NCBI GenBank assembly: GCA_039105265.1
Contig: JAPFFF010000003.1
Coordinates: forward strand, 5,952,001-6,016,000
DNA length: 64,000 nt
Reading direction: 5' to 3'
DNA from: Tritrichomonas musculus
Lineage: Eukaryota > Parabasalia > Tritrichomonadida > Tritrichomonadidae
Shown here: in pieces, positions 50,644 to 60,617 of the stretch
How the letters are laid out: every line of letters starts with the position of its first letter
How positions within the stretch are numbered: the stretch's first letter is position 1
Program-made: the position numbers and the translations under genes
Notes under the pieces: generated by a model
Database searches by the model: none
Told to the model about the DNA's origin: nothing
Seen by the model: the letters and a program-made list of their open reading frames with translations, nothing else

Positions 50644-50970
50644 TTAAGGGTCTGCTTTCCAAATTGAATTAAAAAATTCAATGAGATCTCACAAATATAT
50701 AATTATATAAAAAAACGATGTTTTCATTAATAAAATTATTTACAAAAATATCTCAAAATAGATTATCTATATTATGTTTCTTTATCAAATATTAATATTT
50801 TTTTTAATTCTACACATAAAATAATTTATATAAATATTCAATTGCGCCAATAGTAGTTTATTATTCTAAAAATAAGACATTCAATGACTTATTATAGAGT
50901 GAATATAATAAATTGAAATAAGAAAATAAGACATTCAATGACATATTATAGGGTGAAAGTAGACCCTTAA
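50644..50970. mobile_element. 327-bp inverted-repeat element, TTAA ends
   Basis: The left end reads TTAAGGGTCTGCTTTC (50644-50659). The right end, 50955-50970, is the reverse complement with one mismatch. The sequence just inside the left end aligns with the element at 44334-44688. It contains the 54-bp-period duplication at 50869-50957. No coding capacity. The family is unknown; TTAA at both ends would fit a TTAA-targeting transposase. Confidence 0.6.
50869..50957. repeat. two-copy 35-bp direct repeat (54-bp period)
   Basis: Copies at 50869-50903 and 50923-50957 begin AAAATAAGACATTCAATGAC and differ at two positions. It lies inside the right part of the 327-bp element, probably a local duplication or doubled subterminal motif. 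Confidence 0.8.
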
Positions 50971-50992
50971 TTTTGCATATTGATAAGGATTA

Positions 50993-51157
50993 TTATTGTG
51001 ATTGATCTCTTGAATCGGTACGAATTCCATTTGATTTTGAAGTAAATCCTGAAATTATTCTAGGACCATAATTATACGAATTCAAATAATGGTTTATTAA
51101 TGTACGCACAAAGGGAATGATTAAAAATTCTTTTTGTATTACTATTTCTTTCTTTTT
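50993..51157 (-). pseudogene. possible gene fragment (3' end only)
   Basis: A 54-codon open stretch without an ATG that reads like real protein (EFLIIPFVRTLINHYLNSYN, then GPRIISGFTSKSNG), ending at a TAA at 50993-50995. The composition is unlike the low-complexity translations of the surrounding desert. It begins 23 bp beyond the end of the 327-bp element. It may be the broken tail of a lost gene. Weak evidence. Confidence 0.25.
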
Positions 51158-51264
51158 TTATTGGCACAAATTAACTTTAATGTATTCCATCAAAGAATTG
51201 TATATCATTTCAATCCCAAAATATTTTTTGAACTTAAAAAAATAACAAAAATAAAAAAGTATAT

Positions 51265-51852
51265 CAGGGGTGGTTACCGATACTAATCGGTAAACATTTA
51301 AGCGTTCTCTACCGTACCAGTATTACATTTAAAACTGCCAGTATATGGTAATACCAGTACACTTACCGATTTACCGGGAGAAATGTTACCGGGAATGAAG
51401 TGAAGCTTTCAGTAAAACATCGGTATTTATTTTTTGATGATATTATAACATACTTTTCAAAAAATCATTCTAAATTAAATATGTTTGATGCTTGTTATAT
51501 TGTCAAATTAGAATACCAGTTTCATTATATAATTTTAATTTATTTCATTATATAAATTCTATTTTATATTTAATTATCTTAAGCCTAAAAAAATATTCAA
51601 TGTCATAGCTTAAAATTTTAACTAAAAATTATAATTATTGTATCAATATGGAATTACCGGTAATTACCAGTAATCATAAAAAAAATACATTTTACTACTT
51701 TTATGAAAAAAATCGGTACGAAATTTTTACCGGCGGTTATTTTAAACGTATTTACCGGTGCATACTTAATACTCCAAAAAAAATACCAGTATTTACTGCT
51801 TACCAGTAGCATTCCGGTAAACGGTAAAAACTGATCTCGGTAGCCATCCCTG
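51265..51852. mobile_element. 588-bp non-autonomous hAT-type DNA transposon
   Basis: The ends are CAGGGGTGGTTACCGA at the left and TCGGTAGCCATCCCTG at the right, imperfect inverted repeats starting CAGGG as in hAT elements. They are flanked by a perfect 8-bp target-site duplication, AAGTATAT, at 51257-51264 and 51853-51860. The eight-base duplication is diagnostic of the hAT superfamily. Both subterminal regions (about 51270-51420 and 51650-51840) are full of TACCGG, GGTAA and TACCAGT motifs in both orientations, as expected for transposase binding sites. There is no transposase frame. The intact duplication suggests a fairly young insertion. Confidence 0.93.
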
Positions 51853-52494
51853 AAGTATATTAATTTATTATCTAAATAATATAATTTTATCTCATAATAA
51901 TGCGTATTTTTTTTTTTTGATATTTTTTTTTTTAATTTTTTGTAGGTATTTTTAAATAATTTTTATTGATAATGCTTTATAATAAAATAATTTTATATTA
52001 CTTTTTTTTTAGTTTTTTTGCTCCCAGTTGCTATAAAAACGATTTTTGAAATTTTTTTTCCCAAATTTTTGATCGTTTAGGATAAATTTTATACTCTTTT
52101 GACCATGATTTTTTCAATGGTAGTGTTCTCAGAATTATAATATTCTATGAGCTTTTTCAATATTGAAAGGTTTACATGAAAACCGATCAGTAAATCCATA
52201 ATATTTTTATCCTATTGGCGATTTTACAAAGCGTTATTATTTGATTTTATGGTGAATTAAAAAATGATATATCTATATTTTTTTTTTTTTTATTTTCTTT
52301 AAAAAAATACATTTTTATATTCAATTGGTGTATTTAAAAAGTTTAATTAATTGGAATTTATCCGTCAAGTTTACTTCACATTAATTATATTAAACAAGTG
52401 GGAACAAATTGTATTGATGAATGAAATTTTCTTTATGATGTGAAATATTGAAATTTAAAATAATTTATTTAAATTCTTATATCACTTTTTTCCG
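51853..52494. other. gene-free region upstream of galactokinase
   Basis: AT-rich with T runs near 51909-51919 and 52280-52290. TTTAAAAAGTTTAATTAATT (52333-52352) is a recurrent upstream motif about 155 bases before the galactokinase ATG. No gene seen. Confidence 0.45.
52482..52486 (+). promoter_or_regulatory. initiator-like site before galactokinase
   Basis: TCACT fits the trichomonad initiator TCA+1Y(T/A). With transcription from the A at 52484 the leader would be 11 bases, the typical length. This is the best placed of the window's initiator matches, but the motif is short. Confidence 0.45.
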
Positions 52495-53712
52495 ATGTCT
52501 GAGTTACACCAAAATGATCCAATCATACAAAAGATGATTCCAATCTTCCAAGAAAAATTTGGCCAACCCGCAACGTTTGCTGGCCGTGCTCCAGGTCGTG
52601 TCAACCTTATTGGTGAACATATCGACTATTGCGGCTTCGCAGTTTTCCCAATGGCACTCGAAGGTAAATTTACAACAGTTCTTTGCAGATTAACCGAATC
52701 TGGAAAGATCAGAGTTCGTAACCTTGATGCTCACGAATTCAAGGATGAAGACGTTCCATCAGTCGATCCAGAAGCCAAACTTGTTGCTAAGGAAGTTTGG
52801 GCTCAATATGTTGAAGCTGCTGTCAAACAATACTGCGTTGATGCGAAATACTCAATCAAAGGTATCGATATTTTAGTTTATGGAACTGTTCCATTTGCAT
52901 CCGGACTTTCATCATCTGCAGCTCTTCTCTGTGCTGTTGCGATTGCTTTAGATACAGTTCAAGGAACACCTCATGACAAACAACTTTTAGTTCATGCTAC
53001 AGTTGAGGCTGAACACCGCGTTGGAATGAATTGTGGAGGAATGGATCAGTCAATTTCAATTTACGGAAAGAAGGGATATGCTTGTGTAATCGGATTTTGC
53101 CCACCAAGCGTAAAAGAAGTTAAGCTTCCGCCAGCACATTTCGTTGTTGCACATTGCATGAGACGTGCTGCAAAACTTGAAGGTTACGATACCAACTGCT
53201 ACAACCACCGTGTTAAGGAAGTAAAGCGTGCAGCTGAATTAATGAAGGAAGGTTGCCAAACAATTGGTGAAGTTGTTAAGGCTGTTGGCTGGGATAAAGC
53301 TCTTGAATTAGCCAAAGGTCTTCCAGAAAGCGAAGGTAATCTTGTTCTTCGCGATAGAGCTGTTCACGTTGTTTCAGAAGCACGTAGAGTTTTACAAATG
53401 GAAGGTGCATCTCTTGAACAATGGGGAAAACTTATGTGCGAAAGCCATGAAAGTTGCAGCAAACTTTATCATTGCTCATGTGATGCTCTCGATGAACTCG
53501 TCAAAGATGGTATGGCTGCAGGAGCAATTGGAGGAAGATTAACAGGTGCAGGATGGGGAGGCTGCACAATTTTCATGTTGAAGCCAGAAGATGATCCTGA
53601 AAGATTCATTCAAAAACTCAAAGATACATATTATTCAAGGAATCATATTGAAAATCCAATTGTATTTGCAACCAGCCCTGGACAAGGTGCAGAAGGACTT
53701 TTATTGCACTAA
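52495..53712 (+). CDS. galactokinase / N-acetylgalactosamine kinase (GHMP family)
   Basis: A 405-aa GHMP kinase. The galactokinase signature GRAPGRVNLIGEHIDYCGF is at about residues 30-48. The ATP loop PFASGLSSSAALLCAVAIAL lies at about 134-153, MNCGGMDQSISIYG at about 178-191 contains the catalytic aspartate, and GGRLTGAGWGGCTIF is near the C-terminus. It phosphorylates C1 of galactose (or GalNAc) with ATP, the first step of the Leloir route. The wording of the motifs (IGEHIDYCG, MDQSIS, SRLTGAGWGGC) is closer to human GALK2 than GALK1, so GalNAc may be a substrate. It is about 50 residues shorter than GALK2. Codons are C-ending and biased like ribosomal-protein genes, suggesting strong expression. 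The stop is in a TAAA context. Confidence 0.93.
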   Translation: MSELHQNDPIIQKMIPIFQEKFGQPATFAGRAPGRVNLIGEHIDYCGFAVFPMALEGKFTTVLCRLTESGKIRVRNLDAHEFKDEDVPSVDPEAKLVAKEVWAQYVEAAVKQYCVDAKYSIKGIDILVYGTVPFASGLSSSAALLCAVAIALDTVQGTPHDKQLLVHATVEAEHRVGMNCGGMDQSISIYGKKGYACVIGFCPPSVKEVKLPPAHFVVAHCMRRAAKLEGYDTNCYNHRVKEVKRAAELMKEGCQTIGEVVKAVGWDKALELAKGLPESEGNLVLRDRAVHVVSEARRVLQMEGASLEQWGKLMCESHESCSKLYHCSCDALDELVKDGMAAGAIGGRLTGAGWGGCTIFMLKPEDDPERFIQKLKDTYYSRNHIENPIVFATSPGQGAEGLLLH

Positions 53713-53883
53713 ATTATTTTTTTAGAAATAGCTAGTAAGTGCAATTTAAAATCATAAACAAGCTCAGTTAATAATTTTTTTTATTTTATTCTTTATTTTA
53801 AAATTTAAAAAATAATCTAATACTTATAAATGAATAGCCAGATTCTCTTGATTTGCAAATATTACAAAGCTTTATTCATACAG

Positions 53884-54468
53884 TTATTTATTTGAAGCAA
53901 TATCCGATTCTTGTATAGAACTTTCGGTATTTTCGCTGTTATAATTGGTGTTTAAATTATTCAATTCTTTGTTTGAGTCATTTTTTTCATCTGGTGTAGG
54001 ATTTTCAATATCGTTTTCAGGTAGATCGTCGTAGTCACCTGAGCAGCATCCAGGACAGCCACAATGTATGCATTTAAAATCTTTTTTTTTTCTTTGCGCC
54101 TTTGGAATTCTACATAAACAAACGCCTCCATGATCAGTGTTTTTTGATATGCAAGCAACGCAACAAAGACGATCATATCCGGGCTTTCGCCAGGCATTGA
54201 TTAGTTCTCGATCAGCATATCCGTTATTGAGGATCCAATCATAAAGTTGTTTTGAGATTTTTTTTTGTTTCCAATAAATTTCAAAGATAGGTCTGCTTCT
54301 CTTCCAATTGCATCGTAAAACTGTCCATAGCTGTTCTTGTGATGAATTTGCATCATTATTTGTTGATTCAGCAACTCTCATATCTTCATTTAAAGATAAT
54401 ACCATATCTTTGATGTCGTCCCATCCTGGTGGTGGTTTTATGTCACATCTTCGACGAATTCTATTCAT
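53884..54468 (-). CDS. BUD31: splicing factor BUD31 (G10)
   Basis: A 194-aa protein. Residues about 10-150 align with human BUD31: KPPPGWDDIKDMVLSLNEDM with PPDGWELIEPTLDELDQKM, SRPIFEIYWKQKKISKQLYD with [20 protein letters not shown], and GYADRELINAWRKPGYDRLC with [20 protein letters not shown]. The zinc-binding cysteines CCVACIS, CLCR and CIHCGCPGC are all present. BUD31 is a core protein of the activated spliceosome. An extra 45-residue acidic, asparagine-rich tail is absent from most orthologs. It is divergent from the RLP7-like gene. Its presence implies a working spliceosome, although no introns were seen in the window. Confidence 0.95.
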   Translation of the reverse strand: MNRIRRRCDIKPPPGWDDIKDMVLSLNEDMRVAESTNNDANSSQEQLWTVLRCNWKRSRPIFEIYWKQKKISKQLYDWILNNGYADRELINAWRKPGYDRLCCVACISKNTDHGGVCLCRIPKAQRKKKDFKCIHCGCPGCCSGDYDDLPENDIENPTPDEKNDSNKELNNLNTNYNSENTESSIQESDIASNK

Positions 54469-54744
54469 TTATAGCGAAAATTTTTTTTGAACTTTTTGTT
54501 TTATACAGAAAAAGCTGAATAATATTTCATAATTTCTTCGATATCACAAAATACTTATTTGATGTATTTAGAAGTTTTTTATTTCTTGGCATGAGATGAT
54601 TGTGATGTGCGTTTCATTTTAAAAATTAAAGATATGATTTCGAAATGGCCATTTCATTAATTTTATTTGAAAATGACCAAAGAAATTTTCTGAGTGTTTA
54701 AAATCTTGGTCATGCAAAAATCATCAATCTTTTACAAGTAGTAA

Positions 54745-55464
54745 ATGAGTTCAACAGAAAGAGAAGTCGCTTTCAGGAAGAGAAGGCATGATTATGTATT
54801 AAATAAACCAAAAAATGCAATTCGTGCTAACACTAAAATCGTCCGTGAAAAGCAAGATAAATTTATTCGCCCAGAAACCATTCTTGCCAGAGCTAAACAA
54901 ATCAAAGGAGACAAAAACAAATTTAACATAAACAATAGGCGAAAAGGTTCAACTAATTTTCCGCTTCCCCCTATGGAATTGAAATGCTGCCTTGTTGTCA
55001 GACTTTCACAAAGAAAAGATAATCTTTGCTCAGAAACCAGGAAAATTTTATCTGATTTTCATCTCAATGAGCAATTTGATGGACGATTTATTTTCTTAAA
55101 CGAAGAAAATAGAAAGAAATTAAAATCTGTTTCACATTTAATCACATATGGAACTCCTTCATTTGAACTTGTTAGACAGCTTATTCATACGCATGCGCAT
55201 ACAGTCATTGATGGTAAAGAAGAACCTATCACATCAAACAAAATGATTGCAGATAAATTAAAAGGCTATAAAATCATCTGTTTAGATGATATATCAGATG
55301 CAATTACAAAAGGTCTTGATAGTACAGAACAAGTATGCGAGTTTTTAGCTCCTTTTCATTTCAACAAAACAGAGTTAACGATGCCACAAAGGCCAATTCA
55401 TGCTGGTGGTAGTTCTGGTTGGCGTGGTGATGAAATTACACCTTTTATAGAAAGTATCATATAA
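54745..55464 (+). CDS. uL30-family protein, RLP7/RPL7L1-like ribosome-assembly factor
   Basis: A 239-aa uL30-type protein. The core strands ELKCCLVVRLSQRKDNLCSE, DGRFIFLNEENRKKLKSVSH and LKGYKIICLDDISDAI match L7 (FVIRI..G, NGTFVKLN, GKYGIICMEDLIHEI). The C-terminus, FLAPFHFNKTELTMPQRP and GSSGWRGDEITPFIES, resembles RPL7L1/RLP7 rather than L7 itself. Unlike uL22 and uS7 it lacks the GGCCTTTT promoter block and the codon bias. Together this suggests the nucleolar assembly factor RLP7, which holds the place of L7 in early 60S particles. A divergent true L7 is the alternative. Confidence 0.75.
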   Translation: MSSTEREVAFRKRRHDYVLNKPKNAIRANTKIVREKQDKFIRPETILARAKQIKGDKNKFNINNRRKGSTNFPLPPMELKCCLVVRLSQRKDNLCSETRKILSDFHLNEQFDGRFIFLNEENRKKLKSVSHLITYGTPSFELVRQLIHTHAHTVIDGKEEPITSNKMIADKLKGYKIICLDDISDAITKGLDSTEQVCEFLAPFHFNKTELTMPQRPIHAGGSSGWRGDEITPFIESII

Positions 55465-56170
55465 AAAATAAATTATATTTCATAAATTAAAATAAACCTT
55501 TTCTATTTGAAACCTTTTTATTAAATTTTTGTTTGTGTTTGATTGTTAAAAAAAAAAAAAAAATGATTTAGTTATTTTGTTGAATTGATTTATATAGATC
55601 GATATTTTTTGATCAAAAAAATTTTAAATATAAGTATCTTACTAAGTATTAGTTATGTAATCATAACAAACGTTTTTATCATAAATAAACTTTGATATTA
55701 TCAAATTTTATAAAAAAAAAAAAATAATTCAACAATTATCCCATATCTTTCAAATTTGTAAATCATTTATTTCAAGATAAAAATCAAAGTGATGCGAATT
55801 ACTAATTTATTGCCTAACTTTTATTATACTTTATTTTATTTAAACAAAAGATTGATTTTGAATATTCAAAAGCAAGTAATGAATTACTTTTGCAAAAATT
55901 AGGATGGAATGAAAAAAGCTAATAAATAATCAATATATGGTGTAAAAAACAAAGATATTTTACTTCCTTCAAAAAAAATACAGAACAATTACACTCAAAG
56001 TAAAAATTAATAATCAAACAAAATATTAATATTAAATAAACAAAAAATAGAAATATAAACAAGTTCTATATAATGTTGCACCGAAAATGAATAAATAGCA
56101 AATACTATAATGAACGCATAATTCTTGTAAGACTAGATTCAAACAAGTGTGTTCATTTTTATCATATTTT
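55465..56170. other. gene-free region between convergent genes
   Basis: 706 bp of very AT-rich DNA with A runs near 55548-55562 and 55711-55725. AAACCTTTT occurs twice near 55494-55520. No gene, RNA or inverted repeat seen. Confidence 0.5.
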
Positions 56171-57091
56171 TCACTGAAGTTCTTTTGGCCAGCAGAGCTT
56201 TTTAATCTGTGGTGAAATTGTATCAAAGAAAGGGTGCTTAAGAGCATCTTGAGCTGTTAAACGCTTCATTGGGTCATATTGAAGTATTTTTGAAACTAAA
56301 TCTATCAAAAATTCATCGTCTGTTTTTAAAATTTCTCGTAAATCTGCTCTAGGATATTGAGCAATACCTGGAAAATCTTTTTGTAGGTCTGCATAATTTG
56401 GCATTGAATCCTCATTTGGTGTTCCGAGAACTTGAAATATTTTGTGTATTTGATCGAGATCTGAATCGCCTTGAAAAAGCGGTGCGCCTCTAATCATTTC
56501 CGCAATTATACATCCAGCACTCCATACATCAATCGACAATTCATAAGATTTTGAACCGAAAAGTAATTCTGGCGCTCTATACCATTCAGAAACCACGTCA
56601 GGTGAATACTGTCGTAATGGTAGAGTAAAATATCGTGATAATCCGAAATCACAAATTTTAAGGAAACCATTTTTGTCTAAAAGTAAGTTTTCGGGTTTAA
56701 TATCTCGATGAATAATTCTGTGAGTGTGAAGAACAAAAATCCCGCAAAGAAGCTGAAATGAGTAAGATTGTATCAAAGATAAGTCAAGAGGGTTTTTAAC
56801 TTTGAGAAGCAATTGTCTTAAATTGCAATCGAGGTATTCTTGAATTAGTATTAACGAACCAGGTTGAATAATTACATCTTTCAGCGAAACAATGTTTGTA
56901 TGCGAAATACTGCGTAATATAGACATCTCTCTTAGCGTTGCTGGTGGAATTCCATCTTCTTCTTGATCAAATTTCATTTTTTTTAACGCAACAGTTTCCC
57001 CATTTTTTGTATCAATAGCTTTATAAACAACTCCATATGTTCCTTCACCAAGTTTACTTTCTCTGCGATAACGTAATGAATCTGAAGACAT
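56171..57091 (-). CDS. cyclin-dependent kinase
   Basis: A 306-aa complete CMGC kinase with all catalytic elements: GEGTYGVV at 15-22, VALKK (Lys about 37), HRDIKPEN at 128-135, DFG at 148-150 and SEWYRAPE. The cyclin-binding helix, PSTAIRE in CDK1/2, reads PPATLRE at about 49-55, so it is a CDK of a different subclass, perhaps one of the expanded trichomonad set. In the activation loop the threonine that CAK phosphorylates is replaced by serine (RQYSPDVVS, Ser about 163). That serine is followed by proline, hinting at a different activating kinase. The inhibitory Thr14/Tyr15 pair is conserved in GEGTYG. Expected role: cell-cycle or transcription control with a cyclin partner. Confidence 0.93.
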   Translation of the reverse strand: MSSDSLRYRRESKLGEGTYGVVYKAIDTKNGETVALKKMKFDQEEDGIPPATLREMSILRSISHTNIVSLKDVIIQPGSLILIQEYLDCNLRQLLLKVKNPLDLSLIQSYSFQLLCGIFVLHTHRIIHRDIKPENLLLDKNGFLKICDFGLSRYFTLPLRQYSPDVVSEWYRAPELLFGSKSYELSIDVWSAGCIIAEMIRGAPLFQGDSDLDQIHKIFQVLGTPNEDSMPNYADLQKDFPGIAQYPRADLREILKTDDEFLIDLVSKILQYDPMKRLTAQDALKHPFFDTISPQIKKLCWPKELQ

Positions 57092-58153
57092 AATTTATTA
57101 TTTATTATTTTATTTTCAAAAACGTTAAAAAGGTGAATAATTTGATCAAATTTCTGAGAATAAACGGGCGCCATAAATTTTTTTTATTGAGCTTAACATC
57201 AAATTTTTTTCATTTGTTCAGAATTTAACTTTTAATAAAATATTATACATATATAAGCCTTTTAAAACTTTCTTTTTTTTTCAAAACATGCTAACTTTTT
57301 CTTTGTCTTTTGATTTTGAGTTAATCAAAAAAATCAAGAAATCTATAAAATAAAAATATACATAAAATAGGTATATATATATATCATATTAAAATTAAAT
57401 ATTAAAAAGTAAAGCATAATTAATAAAGATATAATTCATAATATAATAAGATATTGATAAAAATATATTTAACGTTTTTTAATGGAAATAATATACCTCA
57501 ATATATTCATATATTATGGGGGTTTTGAGGGAAAATTTGATTTATTGTGAAATATTCTAATAATGTTAAAATATAAATCAAAATAATTGAGAAATTTTAA
57601 TAGTCAAAGAGGAGAAGAAGCAGAGAATCTGAGAATATCAGAATTTTCAATTAAACTTTTTGATAAATATATGATCGTAATTTAATCTCAAATATTTCAT
57701 AAAAAAGAATGTTTTTTTTGATTTTAATCTAAAAAAAGGCATCATTATATTATATTATTTACTTTTAAATATTTTAAAATCACCAATACCAATTATAAAA
57801 AAGGTAAATCTGTTTGAGATCTTGGTAATTGATATCAAGTTTACAATTGTTTTTATGTCACATTTCATATCTGATATCATGATAATCGATAATCTCGATA
57901 TCAGATTTTTAAACTGATAATCGAGTATCAGATGTAAAAAAGTGACGTTTTTGATATCGATTCTCAAAATAACAAGTCTAAGGAGAAGCCGGTATTCACA
58001 TTAAAAATCACGGTATTTTTTAAATTTTATAAAATAATTTTTAACTATTATATATAAAGGTAATATAAGCATGTCAACAATAGCCTCCATAGATTTAAAA
58101 TCCAAAACTGGTTTTTAATGGTGGTTTTTAAGTTTTGTTGTCAAAATTTTCAT
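57092..58153. other. gene-free region upstream of the CDK; GATATC palindrome cluster
   Basis: AT-rich. On the minus strand AATTTAACTTTTAATA (about 57223-57240) is a recurrent motif in the CDK's upstream region. Between 57829 and 57960, GATATC, CTGATATC, GATATCAG and GATAATCGA motifs recur in both orientations, with CTGATATC (57871-57878) and GATATCAG (57896-57903) able to pair. The 70-codon frame here is an accident of this repetition. Function unknown. Confidence 0.45.
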
Positions 58154-59410
58154 TAAAGACCGCCGATAAATCTGTCAACCACCGAAAAACCTGTCAACGA
58201 CGATAAAAGCTTTATTTTTTCATTAAGTTAAAGAGATTTAAAATAGTTATAAAAATATTTATTATTTATATATCATGTTTAATCGAATAAAGTTTTAAAT
58301 TTAAAGAATTATTCTTTAAATTTCAAGATAAAAATAGATTATTGCCTGGAATATTTAAAAAACAAATATATTTAAGAATATCTTGATAAATAACAGTTAA
58401 AAAAAGATAATTAAAAGTTATTTATTATTTAAAATTAATATTAAATAAAATAATTAGGTATGAGAAGGTTTAAATATAATTTGTCTACAGAAATTATATG
58501 AATACTGTTCAAAATGAAATCCAATAGATCCTTCATATCTTGATTTTCCTTGAATGATGATTAATAGAAAGGAAAGTTTAAAAGAAATAAAAACATTTTT
58601 ATAAAAGACAATTATATAAGGAATTTGTTTATTGAATTATAAAAATAACAAACTAATCATAAACGAAGTATTTTTGTGAGCAGACTAAAAGAAAACAATT
58701 GCATCTATGCGCTGTTGTGTAAACCGTTGCCTTTTAAAACATTTCCATATGTAATTTGAAAATTATTCTTGAAGGAGAACAAAAAATAAGGCACTTTACG
58801 AACAAAAGGGGTGCAATTTATGCGAAGTTTGTCAATGATTAGCCAAATTGAAAAGAAATGGAAGATTTAAAATTTGGAATTAAGATAAACCTGAGAAAAT
58901 TCGTAGTTGTTGATCATTTGAATGGAAGCTTATCGTCATAGGCTTAAGAACTGCTCAAAATTAAGCCTAGATTCCAAGAAATATACGACTCCAATAATAA
59001 ATAAAAAATAATGGGACCACTTCACTCTCACAAAAAGTTGAGATCATATAACTTTTTATTTATAAAAGATTTGTTTTTAATTTTTTGTGGAATAGGATTA
59101 ATAAAAAAAAAATAAAAAAAATATATCTGATATTATCTTTTAGTATTTTAATTAAATAAACAAAATAAATGATATTTATTATATTTTTTTTTTATAAGCA
59201 AACGTGTCAACAAGATTTAGAAATATGCTAAATAATTATTTGTAAAAAATATTATCAAATGAAAATGCATATACAATAAAGTGCATCATTAGTATATTTA
59301 TATATGTAAATATGAGCCTTTGATTTTAATTATTTAATCCACTTTTAATATAAAATTATTTTGTCGTTGACAGGTTTTTCTGTCGTTGACAGATTTATCG
59401 GAGGTCTTTA
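58154..59410. mobile_element. 1257-bp element with 48-bp inverted repeats
   Basis: The outer 48 bases, 58154-58201 and 59363-59410, are inverted repeats with three mismatches. The left arm begins TAAAGACCGCCGATAAATC. Each arm contains CTGTCAAC twice, with about 18 bases between the copies, a pattern expected for paired protein-binding sites. The ends read TAAAGACC and GGTCTTTA, so a TA target is possible. The 1.16-kb interior is AT-rich and has no frame of note, so the element is non-autonomous or decayed. The superfamily is not recognised. Confidence 0.75.
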
Positions 59411-60617
59411 AAAATTCTTCATTTTTTTCAAGTAATATTTAATATGGCATTTTACACCATGAATATTTAATAGACACTTTTATGCCATTTTACACCCAAT
59501 ATAATAAAAACCTTAACGTTCTCCTCCATGGTTTTTATGGATTTTATTTGAATGCGTTTCGATCATTTCCGATCAAAAAGCATTTAAATAAAAACCAAAA
59601 AACGTTTTTTATGATTTTTATTTTGAATAAAATAATAAAAAAGATTTGTTTTTTCAATTATTTTATTTAGATTATTTTTTCTGAATGATTTCCACTTTTT
59701 GAAGGTTCTTCAGAAAAGACTAACTATACTTTAGTTGATCGATTTTGAATAAACCTTTCAGATTCATAGCTAGTTTTTTCGATTATTGGAATTCTAAAAG
59801 ATACATTAATTGATTTGTGCGATAAAAATTAATAATATATCAAATTTTAATTACAAAAATCGTTTTTTTGTTAATTTTATAAGCTCCTCTTTTTAAAAAA
59901 GCTCTTTATTCAAAATTAAAATTATATCTGCCAATATGTTTAATAATATGCTGATATATAATATAATCAAATCAAAAAAGAAAAAAACCGTGTGAATCTC
60001 GAGAAATGCATTATTTTCTTTAGTTATTTTTATGTTGATTAAAAACTTACCAATTTTTAAAAAAGGAATGACTATTGGTCATCACTATAGCAGTAAATTA
60101 GTTTTATTGTTAGATATGTCATTTGTATGTAAAAATATTGATAAAATATAATGAAATAAGAATTATTGAAATCATGAAAATGTAATTAAAAATAGTTACG
60201 TAATAAATGACCGTTAAGTCACTCAAGGTGAATACCTCTCTAGAAGTCAGAAAAGAAAATTTTAGCTAAAGTCATCCAAAAAAATTATATTAAAAATAGT
60301 TACGTAATAAATCTGTTTTTTTATCTTTGATTTCAAGTAGCGATGCTGAGTCTAGACCAAAGATAAAATGTAGATTTGGATGCTTTGCCACAATAATGAA
60401 AATACAAATATCTCAAAATTTATGAGAACCAAAAAACGTCATTAATTTTGGTATGTATGATGTATATCTTATGATATAAATTATAACGTAATATTATTAC
60501 TCAATATATAATTTTTAACATTCCCGCAAGCAATTTTTATATCTTTACGTCTTTTGCCATTCCAAAAAAAATATCCCAAACTTTTTGTTTAATTATTTGT
60601 TCATTTAAAAATTTTAT
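59411..60617. other. gene-free region with a hairpin and a direct repeat
   Basis: An imperfect hairpin, 59539-59564 pairing with 59571-59596 (22 of 26 bases), lies 130 bp beyond the 1257-bp element. AAAAATAGTTACGTAATAAA occurs at about 60188-60207 and again at about 60292-60311. TCATT (60601-60605) is an initiator-like site 13 bases before the TBC gene. Otherwise featureless. Confidence 0.5.

Noticed and set aside
50869-50957. Possible CRISPR-like repeat
   Set aside because: Only two copies with a 19-bp gap, inside a transposon-like element in eukaryotic DNA.
57755-57967. 70-codon minus-strand frame
   Set aside because: It coincides with the GATATC palindrome cluster and has no protein-like features beyond I/K/F richness.
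59482-59670. 62-codon plus-strand frame
   Set aside because: It overlaps an imperfect hairpin and is extremely K/N/F-rich; no family recognised and no upstream signal.
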